From positions 1-54,274 of the forward strand of contig NZ_JARKIN010000003.1 of assembly GCF_029351045.1 (NCBI RefSeq): a DNA stretch of 54,274 bases. The letters are read 5' to 3'. A model generated the notes under the pieces. It saw only the letters and a program-made list of their open reading frames with translations. It was not told the origin of the DNA and ran no database searches. Source of the DNA: Streptomyces sp. WMMB303 (GTDB lineage Bacteria > Actinomycetota > Actinomycetes > Streptomycetales > Streptomycetaceae). Shown here in pieces: positions 39,663 through 47,552 of the stretch (positions within the stretch are counted from its first letter, which is position 1; the number at the start of each line of letters is the position of its first letter). A program made the position numbers and the translations under genes.

Positions 39663-41398
39663 TGGCCGCCGCATCCAAGAAGAAGACCCGCACCGCCACG
39701 CACCGGCCTGCCATCAAGCACCGTCGGTTCCGCCACGACGACTACGTCGCCGTCGACCTGTTCTCCGGCTTCGGCGGACTCACCGAGGGAGTCAAGCGGG
39801 CCGGATTCACCACGATCATGGCCGCGAACCACAACGAGTACAAAGTGCAGGTCCACGAGGCGAATCACCCCGAGGCCGAGCACTGGATCGCGGACTTGGT
39901 CGATCCCGAGGCCGCGGACTACCACTCCGCCCGGGACCTCCCGGCCGCCGACCTTCTGTGCGCGGGCGTGAGCTGCGTGAACCACTCGCTCGCCAACACG
40001 GTCAGGGCCTACGAGCAGGGTCTGGCGCTGTTCGAGCTGGAGGACCCCGACTACGAGGCGCGGGTGACCAGGTCCGAGCGGGACCGGGCCACCGCGACCT
40101 GCGTCCTGCAGTACGCGGCCAAGCACCACCCGCGGCTGATCCTGGTCGAGTGCACCACCCAGCTCACCTCGTGGGGGCCCGCGCTGCCGGGCCGCTCGAA
40201 GGTCGGGGACGGCAGCACGTACAGGTGGTGGCTCAAGCAGTTCGAACTGCTCGGCTACCACCCCGCGAAGGTTCTCTATCTGAACAGCCAGTTCTTCGGG
40301 GTTCCGCAGTCGAGGGACCGCGGCTACTGGATTTTCGTCGACAAGTCCCTGCCGATGCCCGACCTGGAGCACCGGCCGGTCTCGCACTGCGGACGCTGCG
40401 ATACGGACGTCGAGGCGGTGTGGACGTGGAAGACCGGCATCCCGGACTCCGGCACGGTGATGTACGGCAAGCAGTACAACTACCGGTGCCCAAGCTGCCA
40501 CCGCGAAGTCGTCCCGCCGATGACGCCGTCGCTGGCCGCGCTCGACCTCACCGACCTCGGTACCCGCATCGGCGACAAGCCCATCAAGGTCTTCAAAGAC
40601 GGCTTCGTCGGGCCGCTCGCGCGGGCGTCGATGGCGCGAGCGGAGCGCTGTCGTCAGCGCTTCGGCAGCTTCCCCGCGGTCCTTATGCCGGCGAAGAGCG
40701 TACGCGGCTCGGAGCGGATTCTGCTGCAGCCGATGGCTACGCAGACCAGCCAGCAGGAGACCGCGATCCTGTCGACCGGCCCGGCTGTCCAGCCGCTGTG
40801 GGAGCAGGCCGCCGCTGATGGCTTGGCCGCGCTCGCGGTGGCCAACTACCAGGGAGCACCGCGCAGCGCGCACGAGCCGCTGCCAACCCAGGTCGGTTCG
40901 GAGACCCTCGCGGTGGTGTCGTCCGGTGTCATCCCGTACCGGCAGAACACGGTGCCCACGGTGCACAGCGAGCCGATGCCCACGTTCACGTCGGAGCAGA
41001 TCCCTGCGGTGCTGACGGCCGCCGGCTGGTACAAGCAGAACGGCTCCAGCGGTACCGAGACGGCGCCTCACCCGGTCACGGACCCGCTCGGCACGCTCAC
41101 CTCGCGGGACACGACCGCGCTGCTCATGGCCCAGTGGCAGGCGTCGCTCGGCGAGGTGCCGCTGGAGGACTGCTTCTACCGGATGATGGCGGCGCACGAG
41201 ATCGGCAGGGGCTGCGGCTTCGACGTCGACTTCAACGACTACCGCGGCACCTTCACCGTCTGGGGCTCCGCCCGCGATCAGGTCGACGGCTTCGGTAACG
41301 CAGTCTCCCAGCAGGTCGGCACCTGGATCGGGTCCCGACTGCGCGCCATCCTCCACACCCCCCAGGACTGCGGCCCTGAACTGGCGGTGGCGGCATGA
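39662..41398 (+). CDS. C5-cytosine methyltransferase-like enzyme with atypical catalytic motif
   Basis: 578 residues. Motif I VDLFSGFGGL (31-40) for S-adenosylmethionine, motif VIII-like PQSRDRGYW (215-223) and motif X GFGNAVSQQVG near the end are clear. Motif IV reads AGVSCVNHS (101-109): the cysteine (C105) is there but the usual proline-proline before it is alanine/glycine-valine-serine. Motif VI reads LVECTTQ instead of the ENV core. A zinc-finger insertion (CGRC 243-246, CPSC 276-279) lies between the core and the target-recognition region. It may methylate cytosine in an unusual context or act on a modified base. No restriction gene is adjacent, so a solitary or protective role is likely. 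Confidence 0.8.
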   Translation: MAAASKKKTRTATHRPAIKHRRFRHDDYVAVDLFSGFGGLTEGVKRAGFTTIMAANHNEYKVQVHEANHPEAEHWIADLVDPEAADYHSARDLPAADLLCAGVSCVNHSLANTVRAYEQGLALFELEDPDYEARVTRSERDRATATCVLQYAAKHHPRLILVECTTQLTSWGPALPGRSKVGDGSTYRWWLKQFELLGYHPAKVLYLNSQFFGVPQSRDRGYWIFVDKSLPMPDLEHRPVSHCGRCDTDVEAVWTWKTGIPDSGTVMYGKQYNYRCPSCHREVVPPMTPSLAALDLTDLGTRIGDKPIKVFKDGFVGPLARASMARAERCRQRFGSFPAVLMPAKSVRGSERILLQPMATQTSQQETAILSTGPAVQPLWEQAAADGLAALAVANYQGAPRSAHEPLPTQVGSETLAVVSSGVIPYRQNTVPTVHSEPMPTFTSEQIPAVLTAAGWYKQNGSSGTETAPHPVTDPLGTLTSRDTTALLMAQWQASLGEVPLEDCFYRMMAAHEIGRGCGFDVDFNDYRGTFTVWGSARDQVDGFGNAVSQQVGTWIGSRLRAILHTPQDCGPELAVAA

Positions 41399-41637
41399 CC
41401 GAGCAGACCACCCCCGCGTGCAGCCACTGGGACGGCAGCGCACGCCAGACGTGCCGGACCGTCGACGACGTCCGCCTTTACGCCACCGGCCTGCGTTGCC
41501 CCCAGCACACCCCGGCCGCACTCGCAGGCAGGCCCGAACCGGCGACCGGCCCCGGCTGGCCCGCGCAGCCGCCCCGGCCCGACCGAGGCCACGGCCCGGC
41601 GCTCCCGCCGGACCTGACCCCTGGAGCAGCTTCATGA
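41395..41637 (+). CDS. Small cysteine/histidine protein
   Basis: 80 residues, ATGA overlap with the methyltransferase. CSHWDGSARQTCRTVDDVR, then YATGLRCPQHTPAALAGRP: cysteines and histidines in a pattern repeated in many short Streptomyces phage and plasmid proteins, a likely zinc site. The C-terminus is proline-rich and unstructured. Also overlaps the next start (ATGA). Confidence 0.65.
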   Translation: MTEQTTPACSHWDGSARQTCRTVDDVRLYATGLRCPQHTPAALAGRPEPATGPGWPAQPPRPDRGHGPALPPDLTPGAAS

Positions 41638-42005
41638 CCGCCGTACGACTCGACCTCATCATCGGGCCCGAGCGGGCCCGGCAGTTCATCCGTGAGCGCG
41701 TACAGCAGCTGGTCACCGGCGACTGCATCCCCCAGGCCCGCGCCGCGGACATGGTGTGCACGGCCGTCCTCGCCGGCGATCCGTGGGTGCTGGCCGACCC
41801 GGGCCAGACCTGGATCCCCCGCGACGACGGCCAGGACCCCAACGACCTGCTCGCTGCCGAGCTGTACGTGGCCCAGCGCCACGGCGCCACGGTCCTTGTC
41901 GAGGACGAGTGGGCGCAGCGTGCATGGCGGCCCGTCAGCGTCCTGGACGGCTACGTGCTCGACACGTGGCACTGGGCCCGGCAAGCAAGCCCCACCGAGG
42001 GGTGA
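41634..42005 (+). CDS. Hypothetical protein
   Basis: 123 residues; CTGGAG precedes ATG 41634. Helical start (LDLIIGPERARQFIRERVQQ), then a beta/helix half (GDPWVLADPGQTWIPRD, LLAAELYVAQRHGATVLVED). No motif recognised. Belongs to the coupled run from the methyltransferase. Confidence 0.65.
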   Translation: MTAVRLDLIIGPERARQFIRERVQQLVTGDCIPQARAADMVCTAVLAGDPWVLADPGQTWIPRDDGQDPNDLLAAELYVAQRHGATVLVEDEWAQRAWRPVSVLDGYVLDTWHWARQASPTEG

Positions 42006-42145
42006 GCGCACCGCCACACGGCCGCTCTTCGCACTCCCTCCTGTACCCGGGCCGGCACTCGGCCGCGGGGACTTGCGGTGAGGGGCTGGCAACCCCCGCC
42101 GCCGTGAGGCCACTCAACACCTCCCAACCCAGAGGAGCTCCAGCT

Positions 42146-43192
42146 ATGGCATCTGCATCCACGCTCAACGCCCACAACCTCGCCCGCCTGATCCGTGCGA
42201 CTGCGCCACACGCGGCGCCGGACGGCGTCGGTCTCGATGTGATCGACGGCATCCGCTTCGACAGCGACGGCACCCATCTGCACGCCGTCGCCAGCGACCG
42301 CTACACCGTGGCCGTCGCCCGGGCCCGCCTCACCACCGGTGGTGAGGCGTTCGCTCACACCGTGCACGGCCAGGACATCGCCGCGCTGCGCGCCTGGGTC
42401 GACGCGCACCACGGCGAGGCCGCCATCACCCTCACCACCGAGACCGGCCATCTCGTCTTCGACGGCCCGCGCGGCGCCCTGCGTATCCCCGTCACGGACG
42501 GCGAGAAGTTCCCCGACTGGCGGCAGCTGCTGCACACCGCACTCGCCGACGTTCCCGCCGACGCCCCGTGCACGGGGTGGACATCGACGTTCTGGGAGCG
42601 CTGGCAGCACGCCAACCGCGAGGTCCGCACCTGGCACACCGGCGGAGAGAAGCCCCTGATCGTGCTCGGCACCGACACCATCGGCCTGCAGGCACCCCAC
42701 CGCCTGCGCGCCCCCGCACTCGACCAGGCAGACACGCCCGCCGACGCCCTGCACGCTTGGAAGACCAGCCTCGGCACGGACACCGGAGAGCGCCTCGACC
42801 TTGGCGGGGCCGTGACCGAGCCCCGCTCGCACAACGCCGCCAACACGGCGCCGGAGATGAGCGAGGAACTCCTGAGGCAGACCCTGACCGCCACAGAGGG
42901 CCTGTTCAACGCTCCCAGCAACGACCCTGGAGCACTCGCCGCCTACGCACTGTCCGGGGTACACGCATGGTCCGCGTACCGGTTCCTCAAGGCCCTGATG
43001 AAGGCCGACCCGGACCTGGCCGCCGACACCGCCGCAGACCTCGCCGAGCAGCTCGACTCCGGCGAGATCGGCGAATGGGCCTGGGACGCCGCCATGGAAG
43101 CCGGACACGACCCGCAGCAGTGGGCCGACGAGCGAGCTCAGGCACGAGCCGAGAAGACCCGCACGCCGGACACGGCGGCGGCGACCAACTGA
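42146..43192 (+). CDS. DNA polymerase III beta-clamp-like protein
   Basis: 348 residues; AGAGGAG before ATG 42146. The first 130 residues resemble the central/third clamp domains: DGIRFDSDGTHLHAVASDRYTVAVARARL is the clamp signature G-x-x-F-x-x-D-x-x-x-L-x-x-x-A-x-D-R-Y-x-x-A. Later parts are a second beta domain and an acidic helical tail. At 348 residues it is near host DnaN size (about 370) but diverged and without the terminal clamp motifs. It may act as a plasmid sliding clamp or bind modification enzymes to replicating DNA. Confidence 0.65.
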   Translation: MASASTLNAHNLARLIRATAPHAAPDGVGLDVIDGIRFDSDGTHLHAVASDRYTVAVARARLTTGGEAFAHTVHGQDIAALRAWVDAHHGEAAITLTTETGHLVFDGPRGALRIPVTDGEKFPDWRQLLHTALADVPADAPCTGWTSTFWERWQHANREVRTWHTGGEKPLIVLGTDTIGLQAPHRLRAPALDQADTPADALHAWKTSLGTDTGERLDLGGAVTEPRSHNAANTAPEMSEELLRQTLTATEGLFNAPSNDPGALAAYALSGVHAWSAYRFLKALMKADPDLAADTAADLAEQLDSGEIGEWAWDAAMEAGHDPQQWADERAQARAEKTRTPDTAAATN

Positions 43193-43267
43193 ACCAGCCA
43201 CCAGCGGCAGACCTGCTCGGACTTCCCACTCATGCCCGTCCGCCCCAACGACTGACCCAACACCCAC

Positions 43268-43313
43268 CACAGCAGTGGGGCGGCGCCGACCACGGCGCCG
43301 CCCCACTGCTGTG
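43268..43313 (+). terminator. 21-base-pair hairpin terminator
   Basis: Arms contain CAGCAGTGGGGCGGCGCCG and its exact complement around ACCA. The largest perfect stem in this part of the operon; it insulates the clamp-like gene from the TGT-like gene. Confidence 0.75.
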
Positions 43314-43336
43314 CCCTGCCTGATTGGAGACCAGCC

Positions 43337-43459
43337 GTGCACGATCACATTCTGGTGGTCCCGGGCCCGCTCACCCGCACCCGCGGCCGACCCCGCCACG
43401 GCACTCATCGACCAACACCCCAGCGTCATCCGCGGCAACCGACGGCGGTCACCGCATGA
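43337..43459 (+). CDS. 40-residue leader gene coupled to the TGT-like gene
   Basis: GTG 43337 has TTGGAG seven bases upstream. The product begins MHDHILVVPGPLTRTRGRPR and is arginine/proline/histidine-rich. Its stop overlaps the ATG of the next gene (ATGA), and that gene has no ribosome site of its own, so translation of this short frame should deliver ribosomes to it. Confidence 0.5.
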   Translation: MHDHILVVPGPLTRTRGRPRHGTHRPTPQRHPRQPTAVTA

Positions 43460-44259
43460 CCCGGTTCTACCTCGGCGCCCCACCCACGTTCATGAAGTAC
43501 ACCGACGTTCCGCTGTTCATCTCCAACCGCCCCCTGGTCAAGCTCAAGACTCTCCACCAGGCTCACGGCCCCGTCGCCGTCGACTCCGGCGGCTTCAGTG
43601 AACTCGACGAACACGGCTCCTGGGACCACGGCCCCACACCCCGCCAGTACGCGAGCCAGGTGCGCCGCTATGCCGAGGAGATCGGCATCGAATGGGCGGC
43701 CCCCCAGGACTGGATGTGCGAGCCGTGGATCACTGCCAAAACCGGGCTCACCGTCGCCGAGCACCAGGCCCGCACCATCGGCTCCTACCTCGACCTCAAA
43801 GCCCTCGACGACACCCTGCCGATCATCCCCGTTCTCCAAGGCTGGACACCCGGCCAGTACGAGCAGCACATCGACGCCTACGACCGGGCCGGAATCGATC
43901 TGCGGACCCTGCCCCTGGTCGGCATCGGGTCGGTGTGCCGCCGCCAGGGCACCGAAGACGCTGCCAGCCTGGTGGAGCGCATCGCCGGGCACGGCATCCG
44001 CCTGCACGGCTTCGGCTTCAAAATCGACGGACTGCGGCGGGTCTCCCACCACATGCCGTCCGCCGACTCCATGGCCTGGGCCGCGGCAGGACGCCGCACC
44101 CCCGCCCCCAACTGCGACTTCCGATTCCCCGGCAGCCGCGGCCCCCACCTCAACGAGGCGAACTGTCTTCGCTTCGCCCTCGCATGGCGGCAGAAGGTCA
44201 TCGCCGCCATTGAGGAGAGCAAGACCGCTCCCCGGCAGCTCTCCTTCCTCGACTGCTGA
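43456..44259 (+). CDS. DpdA/queuine tRNA-ribosyltransferase-like enzyme
   Basis: 267 residues. PVAVDSGGFSEL (D43, the TGT SGGF motif), a second aspartate in APQDWMCEPW (D85), IPVLQGW (Q128, VQGG-like), LVGIGSVCRRQG (glycine-rich base pocket) and RLHGFGFK follow TGT order. It lacks the C-terminal zinc motif of bacterial tRNA-guanine transglycosylase and is short (267 versus about 370-430). That fits DpdA-like proteins, which exchange guanine in DNA for a 7-deazaguanine. No preQ0 synthesis genes are in the window, so a host supply would be needed. Coupled to the 40-residue gene upstream. Confidence 0.75.
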   Translation: MTRFYLGAPPTFMKYTDVPLFISNRPLVKLKTLHQAHGPVAVDSGGFSELDEHGSWDHGPTPRQYASQVRRYAEEIGIEWAAPQDWMCEPWITAKTGLTVAEHQARTIGSYLDLKALDDTLPIIPVLQGWTPGQYEQHIDAYDRAGIDLRTLPLVGIGSVCRRQGTEDAASLVERIAGHGIRLHGFGFKIDGLRRVSHHMPSADSMAWAAAGRRTPAPNCDFRFPGSRGPHLNEANCLRFALAWRQKVIAAIEESKTAPRQLSFLDC

Positions 44260-44415
44260 CGAAATCCGCGCTGGACCACGCCGTGTGACCCCGTCAACCG
44301 AGCGCGCCCGACCCGAAGCACCCCCAGACGGTCGTCCTCGTCACTCAGCCAGCGCTGCCCGCGCCCAGCTCAGCAGACGACAGCACCGACACCCCGACCC
44401 TCAAGGAGACCTGTC

Positions 44416-44613
44416 ATGCGGACCCCTGACCGTCCGCTCGCCTACGACCTGCCCCAGCTGGCCGTCGACTGTCCGCACTGCGGCGCCACCGCGGGCCAGT
44501 TGTGCACCAGCCACGGCGGCACCCGTCCCCGGCGCACCGACACGCACATCGTCCGCCGCCAGGTGTGGGCCGACGCCGACGGCCCCGTGAACGCCGAAGC
44601 CGACCAGACCTGA
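44416..44613 (+). CDS. Small zinc-finger protein
   Basis: 65 residues; AAGGAGACC precedes ATG 44416. VDCPHCGATAGQLCTSHGGT with two cysteines in CxxC, a third cysteine and a histidine (TSHGG), then a basic helix (RTDTHIVRRQVW). This zinc-knuckle pattern recurs in Streptomyces plasmid and phage small proteins near DNA-metabolism genes. Likely binds nucleic acid. Confidence 0.7.
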   Translation: MRTPDRPLAYDLPQLAVDCPHCGATAGQLCTSHGGTRPRRTDTHIVRRQVWADADGPVNAEADQT

Positions 44614-44679
44614 CGCCGCACCATGCCGCCCCGGGCCGCGCCGATGAGCGCGGACCCCACCGCCCAGTAGGAGACCTTC

Positions 44680-44910
44680 ATGCGTTTGTCCCGCAGCAAG
44701 CTCAACGAGCTGGCCGCCGACTGTGAGAAGTCCGCCGCACGCAGCGCCCGCGCTGCCGCATCCGCCGAGCGGGATGCGGCCGATCCGGCTCTGAGCCCCG
44801 CCACCCGGCGTGAGGCCGCTGCTCAGGCACCGATCTCCCGCCGCCGCGCCGCCGAGTATCGCGAGGAGGCCGCCGGTCTCCGTGACGGATGGCAGCCCGA
44901 GAACCTGTAG
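44680..44910 (+). CDS. Small helical protein
   Basis: 76 residues; GGAGACC before ATG 44680. A single alanine/arginine-rich coiled coil (LNELAADCEKSAARSARAAA; RREAAAQAPISRRRAAEYRE). No known family. Last gene of the colinear block, closed by a hairpin at 44945. Confidence 0.55.
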   Translation: MRLSRSKLNELAADCEKSAARSARAAASAERDAADPALSPATRREAAAQAPISRRRAAEYREEAAGLRDGWQPENL

Positions 44911-44944
44911 CAGGCTGCCTGTCGGCCGCCCCCAGCCGAGCTAC

Positions 44945-44975
44945 CCGGACCTGCCCCCGACGGGGGCAGGTCCGG
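44945..44975 (+). terminator. 14-base-pair hairpin terminator
   Basis: CCGGACCTGCCCCC, three bases, exact complement, 35 bases after the last gene of the block. Confidence 0.7.
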
Positions 44976-45186
44976 CGTTCCGTAGGCACCAGGACCGGCG
45001 CCCGGACTGCGCAATCATCCCCGCGATCATGTCGGATGGTGGGGCTGATCGCGGCCCTGATCTCACCAGCGGGTTTGCGCTGACGCCGCGTCACTGAGTC
45101 AATGATCTCCGCTTTGCACCTGCCCGTAGTCGTCGCTGGTTCGCCCGTCGACGCTCGGAGCCCCGGAACTCTCCCTGGAGCTCGTG

Positions 45187-46446
45187 ATGCACCTGCGCAA
45201 GCGGCAGCTGGCCGCACTGGTCTCGGTATTCGTTCTCTGCACCGCCTGTGGCGGTGGCAGTGGCGGCGACGACGCCACCGGAGACAACGCTCAAAGAGGT
45301 CCCGAAGCCTCCGCCTCGCCCGAGGTGCCGCCTCCGGTCGACCCGCCCCACGGCTTCCGGAAGAAGGGGAAGCAGGTGGGCACGGCGGGGCATGCGTTCA
45401 TGAAGAAGGAGCACGCATACCACGTGTTCGGCGACGCCGTGGTGTCGATGTCCACCGACTCGAAAGACGATCAAGCAGTCCGCGTCCGGGGCCTCGACGG
45501 GCAACGACGAGCCGCGTTCACCATCGACTCGCTGTCCCACATCGCATATCCCTATGGCGTGGCGACCAAGGACGAGCAGCTCGTCCTGACAGCGGTGTCC
45601 GAGCGCATCGAGGGCACAGGTACGGAAAAGGACCGGGACTCCCTCGTAGTAACGGCCCGAGACGCGATGACCGGTAAGAAGGAGTGGACGACTGCCATCA
45701 AGGAGACAGCCGAGAGGGAACTGCCTCCCCTCGACGACGGCTCGGTCTCCTTCGTCGACGCGAACGCCAAAACCATCCTGCTGTCCGCCGAGCCGAAGCC
45801 GAACTTCGACGAAGAGGTCACATTCGCCCTGGACACTGATGACGGGGACTTGCGCTGGACGCGGCAGTCCTTTTCCGCGGTGGGACTCGACGAGGACACG
45901 GTCATTGGCTACCAGTACTCCTCGTACTATCCACACATGGTGGGCCTCTCCGCGAAGGATCAGCGCGAGCTGTGGAGCGGGCGGGAGACTGAGAGGTACC
46001 CCGGAGGCACAGTGCTCGACGGCGGGCTGGCTGCTCTGGCCGACTCGGCCGGCACGTACCTGATGGACACCGGCACCGGTAAGACGAAAGCGGAACTAGA
46101 CGCGATGGCGGAGTGCCACTTCGATCAGAAGAGCACGGTGATCTGTGGAGCAGCCGAGGCTGAACTGCTCGTCGGCTACGACGCCGATTCCATGGAGCGG
46201 CTCTGGGAGCTGTCCGGAGACGACGCCCAGCGCGAGGTGCCCGAACTCGTCGCTGCCCGTCCGGGAGTGGTCTACGTCAATACGTCTGACGGGCCGGTGA
46301 CGTTGGAGGCCCGCACCGGTGAGGACCTGGACACCGATCTGCCCGACATCTCCTTGGTCGATGTCGTTGAGGGCTACGGCATCGTTGTGCCCGAAAGCGG
46401 AAGCGGCGAGCCCGTGTCGGTCTACGCCCACCGCGGGACTGCCTGA
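45187..46446 (+). CDS. Lipoprotein with PQQ-like beta-propeller
   Basis: 419 residues; TGGAG six bases before ATG 45187 (a GTG three bases earlier is possible). A signal peptide (KRQLAALVSVFVLCTACGGG) ends in a lipobox-like CTAC, so the mature protein is a surface lipoprotein with a glycine/serine linker. The rest is repeated blade-like units (DGQRRAAFTIDSLSHIAYP, RDAMTGKKEWTTAIKET, LDTDDGDLRWTRQSFSA, YDADSMERLWELSG) typical of PQQ-type beta-propellers. Unlikely to be an enzyme; a binding or assembly role at the cell surface fits. Confidence 0.8.
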   Translation: MHLRKRQLAALVSVFVLCTACGGGSGGDDATGDNAQRGPEASASPEVPPPVDPPHGFRKKGKQVGTAGHAFMKKEHAYHVFGDAVVSMSTDSKDDQAVRVRGLDGQRRAAFTIDSLSHIAYPYGVATKDEQLVLTAVSERIEGTGTEKDRDSLVVTARDAMTGKKEWTTAIKETAERELPPLDDGSVSFVDANAKTILLSAEPKPNFDEEVTFALDTDDGDLRWTRQSFSAVGLDEDTVIGYQYSSYYPHMVGLSAKDQRELWSGRETERYPGGTVLDGGLAALADSAGTYLMDTGTGKTKAELDAMAECHFDQKSTVICGAAEAELLVGYDADSMERLWELSGDDAQREVPELVAARPGVVYVNTSDGPVTLEARTGEDLDTDLPDISLVDVVEGYGIVVPESGSGEPVSVYAHRGTA

Positions 46447-46636
46447 GTCCAGACTTCACCACGCCCAGGTGGTGGGTGGGGGGCACAGCTCCGCGTGCAG
46501 TGCCTTCGGCTTCGGTCGATGAGTGTCGTGACGGAGACGGTGACCCCGTGGCCCGCTGCCACGGGGCGCCTGTCCGCGAATCACTGCCGGGCACCGTGGC
46601 CGGCTCCCTGGCACTTATCCGGGAGCAAGGAGGGTG

Positions 46637-46654
46637 TGTTGTCCGCGGACAACA
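46637..46654. promoter_or_regulatory. Candidate parS of system 2, copy 1
   Basis: TGTTGTCCGCGGACAACA, a perfect 18-base palindrome downstream of parB-2. Confidence 0.6.
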
Positions 46655-46710
46655 ACTGAGGCTCCTCCCCAGCCGGGGTGGCACGGCGCTTCGACGGGGT
46701 CAACTTTCCA

Positions 46711-46748
46711 TCCGGGTCGGTGTTGTCCGCGGACAACACCGACCCGGA
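46711..46748. promoter_or_regulatory. Candidate parS of system 2, copy 2, inside a 38-base palindrome
   Basis: The same 18-base core at 46721-46738, extended on each side by ten further paired bases (TCCGGGTCGG ... CCGACCCGGA), perfect over 38 bases. The outer arms contain GACCCGGA, the TraB-type octamer, on both strands. Confidence 0.65.
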
Positions 46749-46793
46749 CTCACCCCAAGAGCGGGGCCGGGGGCCGACGTCGTTCGGCTCAGT

Positions 46794-47552
46794 TCAGCTC
46801 TGAAGCATCTTCGCCAGTGTGAGGCGGTTCTCTTCAGACATGTGTTGTCGCAGGAGCCGGTTCAAGGTGTCCGGGGAGTCCCAGGGCAACGTGTTCTCAT
46901 CCTTGGTGGTCTTCCGCTTTGAAGCGTCAGACGCCGAAGTCTTCTTGCCTGCCCGGGAGAGCGCGGTGCGAACCGCTGCGGCCAACGCCTCGCGGTCCAT
47001 CGCCTGCCCCTTAGGGAGAGCCTTGACGACGTCCTTGACCACACCTCTCACGACCTCAGCCGTCACCGGGCCGCCGTCTTCCTCCACCGTGGTCTCGTAG
47101 AGAGCGGTGGCCGACTCAAGGTCATACCCCTCGGCGACCGGCACCAGCTCCCACACGACGCTCTGACTCAGCCGACTCACTCGAATTCGAGTCAGATCGT
47201 TCGATTCCTGGGGCGTGGAATCGAACAGGGCTTGCGCGATCCGCCACATACGGATCAGCTTGTCGGCCTGCCCACGGCTCATGGACCACCGCTTGTCGGT
47301 GTACTCGTCAAACGACGAGTACTCGACCCGGTACAGGCGCCCGTCCCTGATGAGCTCCAACGCCTTGCCCGCAGCCCAGAAAGCCACCTTCAGGCTCTCG
47401 ATCGCCACCTCGCACTGCGCGAAGACCTCTTGCTCCTCCGCGATCAGCACCGGCGCGGTGGCCGCCGGCTTGCCAGTAGGGGCAGGAAGCCTCAAGGCCA
47501 AGTCCGTGGTCGTCTCCAGCCGACGCCCACCCCCACCCAAGCGCCGCCCCAT
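46794..47552 (-). CDS. ParB-like partition protein (system 2)
   Basis: 252 residues; ATG 47552 overlaps the parA-2 stop by one base. It lacks a classical ParB N-domain. A helix-turn-helix-containing middle reads VEYSSFDEYTDKRWSMSRGQADKLIRMWRIAQ, then RIRVSRLSQSVVWELVPVAEG, and an acidic/basic C-terminal part with a final dimer-like helix (NRLLRQHMSEENRLTLAKML). That end resembles the ParB-1 end (RMSRPDRVELTRLLIDF), suggesting a shared C-terminal dimer domain. Position behind a ParA and before two palindromes supports a centromere-binding role. Confidence 0.75.
   Translation of the reverse strand: MGRRLGGGGRRLETTTDLALRLPAPTGKPAATAPVLIAEEQEVFAQCEVAIESLKVAFWAAGKALELIRDGRLYRVEYSSFDEYTDKRWSMSRGQADKLIRMWRIAQALFDSTPQESNDLTRIRVSRLSQSVVWELVPVAEGYDLESATALYETTVEEDGGPVTAEVVRGVVKDVVKALPKGQAMDREALAAAVRTALSRAGKKTSASDASKRKTTKDENTLPWDSPDTLNRLLRQHMSEENRLTLAKMLQS

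Larger units (their letters stand above)
46447..46793. other. Centromere-like region between lipoprotein and parB-2
   Basis: About 350 bases with no gene. It holds two copies of the 18-base palindrome TGTTGTCCGCGGACAACA, at 46637 and 46721. The two genes around it converge here. Confidence 0.6.

Noticed and set aside
39506..41890. 794-residue minus-strand frame
   Set aside because: Shadow of the methyltransferase gene; arginine/histidine-rich and without domains.
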